DNA of 17,650 nucleotides from Spirochaetaceae bacterium (GTDB lineage Bacteria > Spirochaetota > Spirochaetia > Treponematales > Breznakiellaceae): the NCBI GenBank assembly GCA_031288215.1, contig JAITRV010000125.1, positions 1 to 17,650 of the forward strand, written 5' to 3'. A program made the position numbers and the translations under genes. Each line of letters starts with the position of its first letter. Positions within the stretch are counted from its first letter, which is position 1. The notes below the pieces were generated by a model. It made no database searches and was not told the DNA's origin. It was given only the letters and a program-made list of their open reading frames with translations. Below are positions 1-6,905 of this stretch, piece after piece.

Positions 1-469
1 TTCCGCATGGAAGATCGTGGCCCTCACCTGCGACAACAACGGCATTTCCGAGGATGCCAAGGTAAAATTTGACATTGCCGTTACCATTGTGGAAAAGGCG
101 AAAAAATACGGCATCACGGAGGAGCGTCTTTTCATCGATCCCCTGGTAACGACCATCAGCACCAACAGCAATTCCCTTTTGAGTTTCAACGAGACTTTGA
201 TCAACATCAAAAAGAAATACCCTGAGATTCACATTACCTCAGGCTTAAGTAATATCTCATTCGGTATGCCCTTCAGGAAAGCGATAAACCAGCAGTTCCT
301 GACCCTGGCGATGAATGCCGGCATGGACAGCGCGATCATGGACCCCACATCGGACGATATGCGGGCGACCCTCTATGCGGTGGAAGCCCTGCTGGGCCGG
401 GACCGGAACTGCCGGAAGTATCTGACCGCCTTCCGCAAGGGGCTTATCGGGCCGAAAAAAGACCGTTAG
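1..469 (+). CDS. Methyltetrahydrofolate:corrinoid-protein methyltransferase (3' part)
   Basis: The reading frame is open from base 2, so this is the C-terminal ~155 residues of a longer gene that starts outside the window. Visible family features are the TIM-barrel strand FIDPLVTTIST and the segment GLSNISFGMPFR followed by the LAMNAGMDSAIMDP motif. These are typical of pterin-binding methyltransferases (AcsE, MtvA and MtgA type) related to dihydropteroate synthase. Such enzymes move a methyl group between a corrinoid protein and tetrahydrofolate in the cytoplasm. The corrinoid protein and a UroD-type methyltransferase directly downstream fit this role. Whether it is the Wood-Ljungdahl AcsE or a substrate-specific component cannot be told without the N-terminus; the neighbours favour the latter. 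Confidence 0.85.
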   Translation, partial: SAWKIVALTCDNNGISEDAKVKFDIAVTIVEKAKKYGITEERLFIDPLVTTISTNSNSLLSFNETLINIKKKYPEIHITSGLSNISFGMPFRKAINQQFLTLAMNAGMDSAIMDPTSDDMRATLYAVEALLGRDRNCRKYLTAFRKGLIGPKKDR

Positions 470-491
470 GAGGGATCAGGGTGGGCTCATG

Positions 492-521
492 GCAATTCGT
501 AGTAATTGCTTAATTTTTTTT
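492..521 (+). terminator. Short stem-loop plus T-tract after the methyltransferase
   Basis: GCAATT (492-497) pairs perfectly with AATTGC (504-509) around a 6-base loop, and a run ending in eight or nine T follows (to 521). The layout fits an intrinsic terminator, but the stem is short and AT-rich, so termination may be partial. The promoter for the next gene begins at its end. Confidence 0.4.
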
Positions 522-547
522 ACAAATATTTTGCCCTGGGGTAAGAT
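519..547 (+). promoter_or_regulatory. Sigma-70-type promoter for the corrinoid protein gene
   Basis: TTTACA (519-524), a 17-base spacer and TAAGAT (542-547) predict a start near base 554 and a leader of about 24 bases that carries the Shine-Dalgarno sequence AAGGAG (563-568). This suggests the corrinoid and UroD-type genes can be expressed apart from the upstream methyltransferase. Confidence 0.5.
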
Positions 548-577
548 ATTATAGTATCAAGCAAGGAGCGTAAAAAC

Positions 578-1213
578 ATGGTTGATTTGGAGAAATTGAA
601 ACAACTTGTTGGAGCGTTGGACGAGGATCAGGTACAAGAGATTCTTGACCGGTTTATCAATTCTAAACCATCAAGTGATGAAGCCCGGCAAATAATGTCC
701 GCCTGCCAGCAGGGCATGGAGATCGTGGGTATTAACTTTGAAAGTGGCGAATACTTTGTGGGGGACCTGATATTCGCGGGAGAGCTCCTCACCTCCTGTA
801 TCGAGAAACTCAAGCCCCTCTTGGGAACCGGCAATAGCGGGAACAAGGGCACTATCGTGCTGGGAACCGTTGAAGGGGACATCCACGACATCGGAAAGAA
901 TATCTTCAAAGGGATGGCCGAAGCCGCCGGTTTTAAGGTAGTGGATATTGGGATCGATCAATCCCCCGAGACCTTTGTTGATGCGGTAAAGGGAAACAAG
1001 TCCAAAATCGTCGGATTTTCCGGGGTGCTTACCCTGTCTATTGACTCCATGAAGCGGACGGTGGAGGCCTTCAAGAATGCCGGGCTTAGGGATGGAGTCA
1101 AAATCATCATCGGCGGGAACGCAGTGAGCCAGGAAGCTTGTGTTTACATCGGAGCCGATGCGTGGAGTCAAAACGCCGCAGAAGCGGTTAAGACCTGTGG
1201 GGCTTGGATATAA
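578..1213 (+). CDS. Corrinoid (B12-binding) methyl-carrier protein, MtaC/MtbC/MtvC family
   Basis: This 211-residue protein has the two-part build of methyltransferase corrinoid proteins. Residues ~1-88 form the helical MetH-like cap domain. Residues ~92-211 form a Rossmann B12-binding domain with the D-x-H-x-x-G motif (Asp101, His103, Gly106; GDIHDIG), in which His103 is the expected lower cobalt ligand. Later family features are GFSGVLTLS and the glycine pair in IIGGNA. It should carry a methyl group on cobalt between a substrate methyltransferase and the tetrahydrofolate methyltransferase upstream. The ATG at 578 has AAGGAG nine bases upstream. The gene ends 20 bases before the next start, so the two are probably cotranscribed. 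The exact methyl donor cannot be read from this subunit. Confidence 0.93.
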   Translation: MVDLEKLKQLVGALDEDQVQEILDRFINSKPSSDEARQIMSACQQGMEIVGINFESGEYFVGDLIFAGELLTSCIEKLKPLLGTGNSGNKGTIVLGTVEGDIHDIGKNIFKGMAEAAGFKVVDIGIDQSPETFVDAVKGNKSKIVGFSGVLTLSIDSMKRTVEAFKNAGLRDGVKIIIGGNAVSQEACVYIGADAWSQNAAEAVKTCGAWI

Positions 1214-1233
1214 CGATAACAAGGAGGAACAGT

Positions 1234-2373
1234 ATGCTTTATGAAGATCATCTGAAAATTCGGGAGGATCTGCTTGCCGGAAGAATCCCGAAACGTTTAT
1301 TTATCCGCCTGACCTTTACTTTGGAGGCAGCATGCGGTCTTGCAGGGCTGGATCTGTGCAGAGCTCACTACGACCCGGAAATTAAAAACAAGGCGATGCG
1401 TTCTATTTGTGAGACTTTTTATTCAGACACGTTTCCCATTGAAAACGTGCGCTTTCCCGCCGTCTATCAGACCCTGGGGGCGAAGAACTGGGTAATGAGT
1501 TCCAACGGAATGATGCAGCACCCGGAAATAACATCCTTCACCCCGGATGATTATGAGTCCTTTATTGAAAATCCCTATGCGGTTATTCTGGAAAAGGTCC
1601 TTCCTAAAATCTGCAAGGCCCTGGAGGGCGACAAATTCCATGCAGCCCTGGCCTTTGCCAAGGCTTATAATCTGTTTCTGCAAACCGCCGGACAAGAAGG
1701 TGCCTCCATCGCCGAGATTTCCAAAGAATTCGGCTATGTTCCCGGTTGGTTTGTCGGCGGCTTCTGTGAAGCCCCTTTTGATTTCATCGCGGATCAGCTC
1801 AGGGGCTTTAAGGGCATTAACATTGATGTGCGCCGTTGTCCTGATCTCCTTGAGCGCGTCGTAAACGCCGCCCTTCCCTTGATGCTTAAACTCGCCATAC
1901 CCCGGAAGGTTCCCCTGAATCACATCGTGTTTATCCCGTTGCACCTTGCACCCTACTTGAGGCCTAAAGACTTCGAGCGCCTGTACTGGCCAAGTTTTGA
2001 AAAGTTGGTAAGTACCTGTGCAGATACCGGTATCAGATCCTTTCTCTTTGCGGAGGTTGACTGGACACCCTATGTCAGCTTTCTCGAAAAATTGCCCAAA
2101 GGAACCATCATTCAGTTTGAACGAGGGGACTATAAGAAAATCAAAGAAACTTTCGGAAACAAACATGTTTTCGGAGGTTTCTTTGATCCCACCATGACCT
2201 TGACTCACTCCAAAGAGGAGTGTATCGACTGGGTAAAGCGGATGCTCGATGTCTGTGCTCCCGGTGGAGGGTTCTACTTTGGCTTCGATCGGCATGTTCT
2301 CGATATTAAAAGTATTGATGTCAAGAAGTTGCAGGCAGTCTGTGACTATGTTCACCTGAACACCAATTATTAA
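1234..2373 (+). CDS. Uroporphyrinogen decarboxylase-family methyltransferase
   Basis: A 379-residue protein with the UroD/MtaA/CmuA TIM-barrel fold: a central NHIVFIPLHLAPYLRPKDF segment, then GTIIQFERGDYKKIKE, GGFFDPTMTL and a C-terminal GGGFYFGFD strand. Beside a corrinoid protein, members of this family transfer methyl groups rather than make haem; in acetogen O-demethylases such a protein removes the methyl group from the substrate. No haem genes are nearby. I chose ATG 1234 because AAGGAGG lies seven bases upstream (1221-1227); an in-frame TTG at 1204 overlaps the previous gene and has no such site. Codons are less GC-rich than in the genes further right. The substrate is unknown, and an MtaA-like second-step role remains possible. 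Confidence 0.85.
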   Translation: MLYEDHLKIREDLLAGRIPKRLFIRLTFTLEAACGLAGLDLCRAHYDPEIKNKAMRSICETFYSDTFPIENVRFPAVYQTLGAKNWVMSSNGMMQHPEITSFTPDDYESFIENPYAVILEKVLPKICKALEGDKFHAALAFAKAYNLFLQTAGQEGASIAEISKEFGYVPGWFVGGFCEAPFDFIADQLRGFKGINIDVRRCPDLLERVVNAALPLMLKLAIPRKVPLNHIVFIPLHLAPYLRPKDFERLYWPSFEKLVSTCADTGIRSFLFAEVDWTPYVSFLEKLPKGTIIQFERGDYKKIKETFGNKHVFGGFFDPTMTLTHSKEECIDWVKRMLDVCAPGGGFYFGFDRHVLDIKSIDVKKLQAVCDYVHLNTNY

Positions 2374-2385
2374 TGGAGGCATTCT

Positions 2386-2535
2386 ATGGACGACAGAAAG
2401 TATTATCAGGATTATGAAGATTTTCAGAAGGAACATCCCGAGATTGACCCTTCCTGGCGGGAATTTGTCGAACCCGTTGTGATTGGTGCGGACGATGGGG
2501 TGTTTAATTTTATCTGTGGTTATATTCTGATTTAG
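2386..2535 (+). CDS. 49-residue acidic hypothetical protein or gene stub
   Basis: A short ORF starts at ATG 2386, five bases after a GGAGG-type site (2376-2379) and 12 bases after the UroD-type gene. It reads as an acidic, aromatic N-terminus (MDDRKYYQDYEDF), then PSWREFVEPVVIG, and ends in a hydrophobic stretch, FNFICGYILI. I do not recognise it. The good ribosome site and operon spacing suggest it is translated. The abrupt end in a hydrophobic run just before a hairpin and a transporter fragment suggests it could instead be the 5' remnant of a longer, broken gene. Confidence 0.45.
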   Translation: MDDRKYYQDYEDFQKEHPEIDPSWREFVEPVVIGADDGVFNFICGYILI

Positions 2536-2549
2536 AAATTGAGATTTAT

Positions 2550-2602
2550 AAAAAAACGGTAGGCCCCGAAGTCCTCCCGCTATACCGGGGGGACTTCGGG
2601 GC
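2550..2602 (-). terminator. Strong hairpin, terminator for the minus-strand operon
   Basis: GCCCCGAAGTCC (2563-2574) pairs perfectly with GGACTTCGGGGC (2591-2602); inner pairs extend the stem to about 16 bp around an 8-base loop. Read on the minus strand, the stem is followed after six bases by a run of seven T (2556-2550). It lies downstream of the UMP kinase gene, so it probably ends that transcript. On the plus strand it may also stall transcription from the methyl-transfer operon, but there is no T-run on that side. Confidence 0.5.
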
Positions 2603-2630
2603 TCTGCGGCTCCCTGAAAGCCCTGTATAG

Positions 2631-2873
2631 CAAGAGGGCGTTGATGATTGCGGTGGCTACGAGGCCTTTTCTGCCCCGGGCGATAATGTTGCCTTCGGGC
2701 TCTGCGTGGCCAACTGTTATCTGATTCCCCTGGATACGGTTCCCATGCTTACCTACAGCGCGGGGTACTATTCCATGACGGATATGATGAAGAGCACCCT
2801 CCCCTTGCAGATAGGGATCATCATCATTATGAGTCTCTGGATCCCCTTCATCGGCGCTATCCTGGGTATGTAA
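2631..2873 (+). pseudogene. C-terminal remnant of an SLC13/DASS-type membrane transporter
   Basis: Frame 3 is open from just after a stop at 2628-2630 to TAA 2871-2873, with no start codon or ribosome site at its head. The last ~60 residues read GDNVAFGLCVANCYLIPLD, then TVPMLTYSAGYYSMTDMM and a final hydrophobic helix ending IPFIGAILGM. This resembles the C-terminal end of divalent-anion/Na+ symporters (DASS/SLC13), where a polar loop with a YxxGYYxMxDM-like sequence precedes the last helix. The upstream nine-tenths of the gene are missing. The most likely reading is a deletion remnant, perhaps of a carboxylate or aromatic-acid importer once linked to the methyl-transfer genes. The family call rests on motif memory alone. 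Confidence 0.55.
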
Positions 2874-2884
2874 GTCCGGGGAGC

Positions 2885-3568
2885 TTACCCGATGGTGGTA
2901 CCGGTGAAGGGCTCCCCCCGGAGGAGCTTTTTCAGGTTGGGGAGGTCCCGGCCTGCGGCGCAGATCACCCTGAGACCGATCTTTGCCCCGTGGCGGCTTG
3001 CCACGGGATCGAAGGGCACGTTCTTCCCCGGGACCCACTCATCGCCGACCAGGGCCCGGAAATCGGCCCAGGAGAGGGCTTCCAGGGGCTTCGCCTCCGG
3101 GTCGAGCCGGGGATCGGCGGTGTAGACTTGGGCGATGTTGGAGAGGTTTATCACCGTATCCGCCTGGAACCGTTCCGCCAGGAGCACCGCATCGTAATCC
3201 GAGGAAAAGCCCGGTTTCCATCCCGCCGCCACCAGGACCCGGCCCGCGAGCGGCCCCGCCTGGGTGGGGTCTATCACCACCTCCTGGGTACACCATTCCC
3301 CCAGGGCAGCCTTGATGAGTTGGGCGTTGAGCCGGGTCGCCATAATGCCTATCCGGTCGGCCTCTTCGTCCACTGCGGCGGCGCAGATGTTCCGGTAGGC
3401 CCGCTGCCAGGCCCGGGCGGGTCCGCCCCCGCCTATCACCAGGATGAACCGGCGTTCTTCATCTTCCCGCAGTAAATCCCCGATGAGGGACACAAAATCC
3501 TTTATGAAAGCCTCATCGAGGCTGTCGGGGGCGACGAGAGACCCCCCCAGGGAAATAACCGTCATCAT
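2885..3568 (-). CDS. pyrH: UMP kinase, archaeal/spirochete type (amino acid kinase fold)
   Basis: This 227-residue protein has the amino acid kinase fold. Near the N-terminus is the phosphate loop SLGGSL, then GGGGPAR. Later come SSDYDAVLLAE for substrate binding and NLSNIAQVYTADPR for nucleotide binding. The short length and these motifs match the archaeal-type UMP kinase that also occurs in spirochetes, not the usual ~240-residue bacterial PyrH. It would phosphorylate UMP to UDP in the cytoplasm. AAGGAG lies six bases before ATG 3568. The ATGA at 3568-3565 overlaps the stop of the upstream lipoprotein gene, which points to coupled translation. A different small-molecule kinase of the same fold is the main alternative. 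Confidence 0.82.
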   Translation of the reverse strand: MMTVISLGGSLVAPDSLDEAFIKDFVSLIGDLLREDEERRFILVIGGGGPARAWQRAYRNICAAAVDEEADRIGIMATRLNAQLIKAALGEWCTQEVVIDPTQAGPLAGRVLVAAGWKPGFSSDYDAVLLAERFQADTVINLSNIAQVYTADPRLDPEAKPLEALSWADFRALVGDEWVPGKNVPFDPVASRHGAKIGLRVICAAGRDLPNLKKLLRGEPFTGTTIG

Positions 3569-5331
3569 CTCGATCTCCTTTCGATAGGGATGGCGGCGCC
3601 CGGTTCGGACGGACGCTCCGCCGTTTCAATTATAACATCACTCCAAAGGGACGTATAGGATTCGGCCTCTCCCAGGGCTTCCTCCCAGAAGTTCTGCAAG
3701 GCGTACTCCCGATCCCGGGAGACGGTTTTTCCCCGGACCTCCATCCGGGATAAAACCGTCTGATCCCGGGTAAAGGCCACTCTCCGGTTGTCCAGGTTAC
3801 CGAAATAGTACTGCCGGGGATTTTCAGGGAGTTCAAAGTCAGGGGGAGCGCGGCCCGCCCCCAGAACCGGGTCCAGGGGGACCCAGCCGAAACCGTCTAT
3901 CCAGAATTCCGCCCAGAAGTGGCGGCTGGTGGATCGGTCCTCCCGGATAAGCACCCCCGATAGGGGGATGGCGGGGACGGCGGCGGCCCGGGCCAGGGCG
4001 CAAAAAAGCAGGGCCGCCCCATAGGAATCCGCCTGTCCCCTCTCCAGGGCCTCCACGGCGCCCCCCTCCTGAGGCTCCTGCCCTATACCCCCCTGGTCGA
4101 TGAGCCATTCGTAGAGCCGCCGGGCCTTGAGGTAGGGGTTCTGCTCCCGCTGGATAATTTCCGCGGCCTTGGCCTCTATCCCGGGGTCGTCCGAGGGAAT
4201 CAGGGGGCCCGGAAGGGTATAGACGGTTTTTATCGGAGAAGTCCCCCGGCTCCGGATTTGGGCGGAGTTTACCTGGGTTTCCACCGCATAGACCTCCACC
4301 CGATAGGAGAGGGCGATCATCCGGGTGGTATTTTTCTGCATATCGTTCAATTTGAACAGGGTCGTATCCCGGTAATTTTCCACAAAGGGTTCTTCGGTCC
4401 GCCTCAGGTGTTGAACCACCGGCTGGGAAGCGGAAACCACCGGGTGGGGGAACCACAGGTAAAGGGTATTGGGCCCGGAATTCTTTCCGGTTTGTATTTC
4501 CACATTATAGGAAACCTCATAGGTCAAGCGGTCCTGGTAGACCTTGGCGCCCGGCTTGCCGGTTACTTCAAAAAAAACCGGCGCCGAGTTCCCCCGGAGG
4601 GTCCGGACCTCCAGGTTCCCGCTTACGGCCCCATCGGGAATCCGGACCTGGATTTCCTTATCGTGCCACTGCTCATAGCCGAATTCGTTCTCGAAGACCT
4701 CCACCCCGGGAAGGTTTTCCCCCGGACCGGTTTCAGTTTCCCGGGTAAAGAAGACCCCGCTGCCATTGCGGGTAAAGCCGAAGTTGCTGCCCTGGAGGAT
4801 TATCAGGTCCCCGATGGAACCGGAGGCGGGCTCCACCGAGAGAATCCTGGGGGTCCTGCCGATTCCGTCCTCTTCCACCGGCAGGGGCAGGGATTCCCGG
4901 TGAAAGATCAGCCGGGGGGCGCTGGTTTTGTTTTTCCGGTGGAATCTGACCAGGGCGGATTCCCCGAAATCGGGGATCCGCACCCTAATCCGGCTATCGG
5001 TCCATTCGATATAAGAGGATAAGGTGGGGTTCATATTGGCGATGGTCAGGTAGGCCCCCTCCTGGGTATCGCCGAAATTTTCCCCCGTAACGGTCAAAAT
5101 TTCCCCGGGAAGGACGGCGGCGGGACTTACCGAGAGGAGTACCGGCTTCGCCTTCCCGCAAGCGGCGCAAGCGGTGCAAGCGAGCAGGAGCAGGCAACAG
5201 AGGCCCCGGAGAAACAGAAACCCCGCCGGCCTCCCCGGGGCAGGCTGCTTATGGTTCGATGGGGTGATCCGGGTCGGTATTTTTTTCCTCCGAATAGGGA
5301 TGGAGTCGTAGTTGTATTTCAATCCGGGCAT
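3565..5331 (-). CDS. TIG-domain lipoprotein with catalytically altered transglutaminase-like domain
   Basis: About 588 residues if translation starts at ATG 5331; TTG 5322 is also possible and a later start cannot be excluded. It overlaps the previous gene by 83 bases. A hydrophobic run ends in a lipobox LLAC (Cys52), so it is probably a lipoprotein. Two IPT/TIG domains follow, beginning near PVLLSVSPAAVLPGE (~63-145) and PRILSVEPASGSIGD (~150-255), then a beta-rich spacer and a transglutaminase-like domain (~390-500). That domain keeps the His (His471 in SRHFWAEF) and Asp (Asp487 in GWVPLDPVLG), but the catalytic Cys position is Ser436 (ADSYGAALLF). It is therefore probably a binding or structural domain, not an active transferase. 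It lies under an ECF sigma/anti-sigma pair, which suggests a cell-envelope role. Confidence 0.78.
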   Translation of the reverse strand: MPGLKYNYDSIPIRRKKIPTRITPSNHKQPAPGRPAGFLFLRGLCCLLLLACTACAACGKAKPVLLSVSPAAVLPGEILTVTGENFGDTQEGAYLTIANMNPTLSSYIEWTDSRIRVRIPDFGESALVRFHRKNKTSAPRLIFHRESLPLPVEEDGIGRTPRILSVEPASGSIGDLIILQGSNFGFTRNGSGVFFTRETETGPGENLPGVEVFENEFGYEQWHDKEIQVRIPDGAVSGNLEVRTLRGNSAPVFFEVTGKPGAKVYQDRLTYEVSYNVEIQTGKNSGPNTLYLWFPHPVVSASQPVVQHLRRTEEPFVENYRDTTLFKLNDMQKNTTRMIALSYRVEVYAVETQVNSAQIRSRGTSPIKTVYTLPGPLIPSDDPGIEAKAAEIIQREQNPYLKARRLYEWLIDQGGIGQEPQEGGAVEALERGQADSYGAALLFCALARAAAVPAIPLSGVLIREDRSTSRHFWAEFWIDGFGWVPLDPVLGAGRAPPDFELPENPRQYYFGNLDNRRVAFTRDQTVLSRMEVRGKTVSRDREYALQNFWEEALGEAESYTSLWSDVIIETAERPSEPGAAIPIERRSR

Positions 5332-5746
5332 CCTCCGAGGACCGCTTCGATCCCAGGGGGAAAAAATAAATCTGTTCGCCAAACTCCAGGGGGATGGTCT
5401 GCATGGTCGTATGATAGCGGATTCCCTCATTGGGCACGTTGATCCATATTTGCCCCAACGCCACCAGCACGTTGGTACCGTCACTCTTGAAAAGGGGGGT
5501 AAACTGCACCACCACCAGGATATTTTCCCCCACCAAGCGGAGTCCCACGGGCTTTCCGGGGATGGTAACCTTGGAATTGGTGGAATTCCATACCTCCCCC
5601 GCGGTCTCCTCGACCACCCGGGCTATGATATCCAGGACCACCGCCCGGTCTTCTAATCCCCGAAACATTTCCTCCTGGGCCCGGATCATGGGGTTGGCGC
5701 TTATGAACAGAATGCTTCCAAGGACCACCAGGGGTTTGCAGGTCAT
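5249..5746 (-). CDS. Exported hypothetical protein in the sigma-factor operon
   Basis: A 165-residue protein with a likely Sec signal peptide (residues 1-23, ending MIRA|QEE). The mature part has alternating hydrophobic strands, for example VGLRLVGENILVVVQFTP and EQIYFFPLG, and a polar acidic tail; no further membrane helix is visible. I do not recognise the family. Its start overlaps the stop of the anti-sigma gene (TGATG at 5748-5744), so translation is probably coupled. Its 3' end lies inside the 5' part of the TIG lipoprotein gene. The position between a membrane anti-sigma factor and a lipoprotein suggests a periplasmic partner in the same envelope function; this is inferred from context only. 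Confidence 0.75.
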   Translation of the reverse strand: MTCKPLVVLGSILFISANPMIRAQEEMFRGLEDRAVVLDIIARVVEETAGEVWNSTNSKVTIPGKPVGLRLVGENILVVVQFTPLFKSDGTNVLVALGQIWINVPNEGIRYHTTMQTIPLEFGEQIYFFPLGSKRSSEDARIEIQLRLHPYSEEKNTDPDHPIEP

Positions 5747-6354
5747 CAGTTTGACGCCCTCCTGGCCTGGTAGTCCGCTTCCTTCACAATGACCGGTTCC
5801 CCGGAGACCGTAAATCTCCGGCTCTCCGGGAGGTGGATAATGACCATATCGTCGGCGCCCCCATTATTGAGGTATTGCAGAATATCGTTCATCCCGGAGA
5901 CCGGGATGAACCCCTGGACATCCAGACCCCTGCCGTCTGCCACCGCAGGCTCCTGCAGGGCCGGGCCGGACAGCCGGCCGGTCAGCATCATCGCCAGAGC
6001 CAGGATCACCGCCGCCGCGGCGGCCGCCACCGGCAGGGGCAGGGAAACGGAACGCCGCCACAGGGGGGATCGGGCTTCTTCCCGGAGCCGGACCTCCCGG
6101 GGCCCTTCCTGAAAACGGGGGCTCAAATTCCGCCAAACCCGCTGCTGAGCCGCTTCCGCCGCCGTATCGGGGCATGCCCCCCCTCGGGAAAGGGCGCGGT
6201 ACTGTTCCAGCCGGGTCCTGCACTCCGGGCATACCGCAAGATGGGCCTCCATTTTTTCTTTCCAGGGAGAAGGGAGTTCCTGATCACGATACATGGATAG
6301 AATTTCATGATTCGGACACATCGTCGCCATCTTTTCAGCCATCCTAACCACCAT
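5746..6354 (-). CDS. Zinc-finger anti-sigma factor with one membrane segment
   Basis: A 202-residue protein. The N-terminal zf-HC2 domain has Cys13, His16 and the H-x3-C-x2-C pattern at His38, Cys42 and Cys45 (AHLAVCPEC), the zinc site of ZAS-type anti-sigma factors. One transmembrane helix spans ~103-125 (Ala-rich, then VILALAMML), placing about 75 residues outside the cytoplasm. It should bind and hold the ECF sigma factor encoded just upstream and release it on an outside signal. The first ATG (6354) overlaps the sigma gene by 11 bases; ATG 6342 is an alternative because the first candidate has almost no spacing to its AAGG site. The outer domain (GFIPVSGMNDILQYL) is not recognised. Confidence 0.85.
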   Translation of the reverse strand: MVVRMAEKMATMCPNHEILSMYRDQELPSPWKEKMEAHLAVCPECRTRLEQYRALSRGGACPDTAAEAAQQRVWRNLSPRFQEGPREVRLREEARSPLWRRSVSLPLPVAAAAAAVILALAMMLTGRLSGPALQEPAVADGRGLDVQGFIPVSGMNDILQYLNNGGADDMVIIHLPESRRFTVSGEPVIVKEADYQARRASN

Positions 6355-6847
6355 CCTTCGCCAAAAACCCGGCTAAACGTTCACGGGCTCTAAACACCCG
6401 AACTTTAACATTCCCTTCACTTATCCCAAGGGCCCGTCCAATCTCTCGATAGTTCAATTCCCCATACTCTTTCAAAATCAGCACGATCCGTAAATTATCC
6501 GGCAGTCGATTCAGGGCTTCCTGAATCTCGCTCCGGCTCTCCTCTTTCAGCAGAATACTTTCACCGGTCTCCTGGTTCTGGTTAAGTTCCCGGAAGGCCT
6601 TCTGGTAGGCCCGGCGCTCCCGGTCCTTCCGTTTCGCATAATTGAGCGCGGCGTTCTTAACCACCCGGATAAGCCAGTATTTTGCCTCCTCCGGAGAGGG
6701 AAATACCATGTTCTTTTCATAAAGCCGAACATACGCCTCCTGACAGAGGTCCTCTGCCGCCCCTTCATCACCGACTACCCGGTAGGCCACCCGGAACAGT
6801 ACCGAGAAGGTTGAATCATACAGGCGGCGGAATTCCGCCAAGGACAT
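6344..6847 (-). CDS. ECF-type RNA polymerase sigma factor
   Basis: About 167 residues from ATG 6847. Region 2 has YDSTFSVLFRVAYRVVGD and then AAEDLCQEAYVRLYE, the -10 recognition and core-binding helices. Region 4 has LPDNLRIVLILKEYGELNYREIGRALGISEGNVKVRVFRARE in two adjoining stretches, the -35 helix-turn-helix. Regions 1 and 3 are absent, as expected for group 4 (ECF). A TTG start at 6871 adds eight residues and has GGGGA six bases upstream, so it is a real alternative. The gene sits 34-58 bases after cysS with no clear terminator between, so it may be read from the cysS promoter. The membrane anti-sigma factor next door indicates control by protein release. Confidence 0.93.
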   Translation of the reverse strand: MSLAEFRRLYDSTFSVLFRVAYRVVGDEGAAEDLCQEAYVRLYEKNMVFPSPEEAKYWLIRVVKNAALNYAKRKDRERRAYQKAFRELNQNQETGESILLKEESRSEIQEALNRLPDNLRIVLILKEYGELNYREIGRALGISEGNVKVRVFRARERLAGFLAKDGG

Positions 6848-6905
6848 CTTCCTATCTCTATTTTGAAACAAGTTATTTCCCCGATCGTTACAAATAATCC
6901 GATAT

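Noticed and set aside
481..552. Two very short ORFs (10 and 21 codons) after the first methyltransferase, one preceded by an AGGAGG-like site
   Set aside because: They run through the candidate terminator and promoter, and the peptides show no pattern worth annotating.
671..1222. Long reading frame on the minus strand across the corrinoid protein gene
   Set aside because: It is a shadow of a gene with clear motifs on the plus strand, with no ribosome site and no family features. Similar antisense frames across cysS, murB and mtaB were rejected for the same reason.
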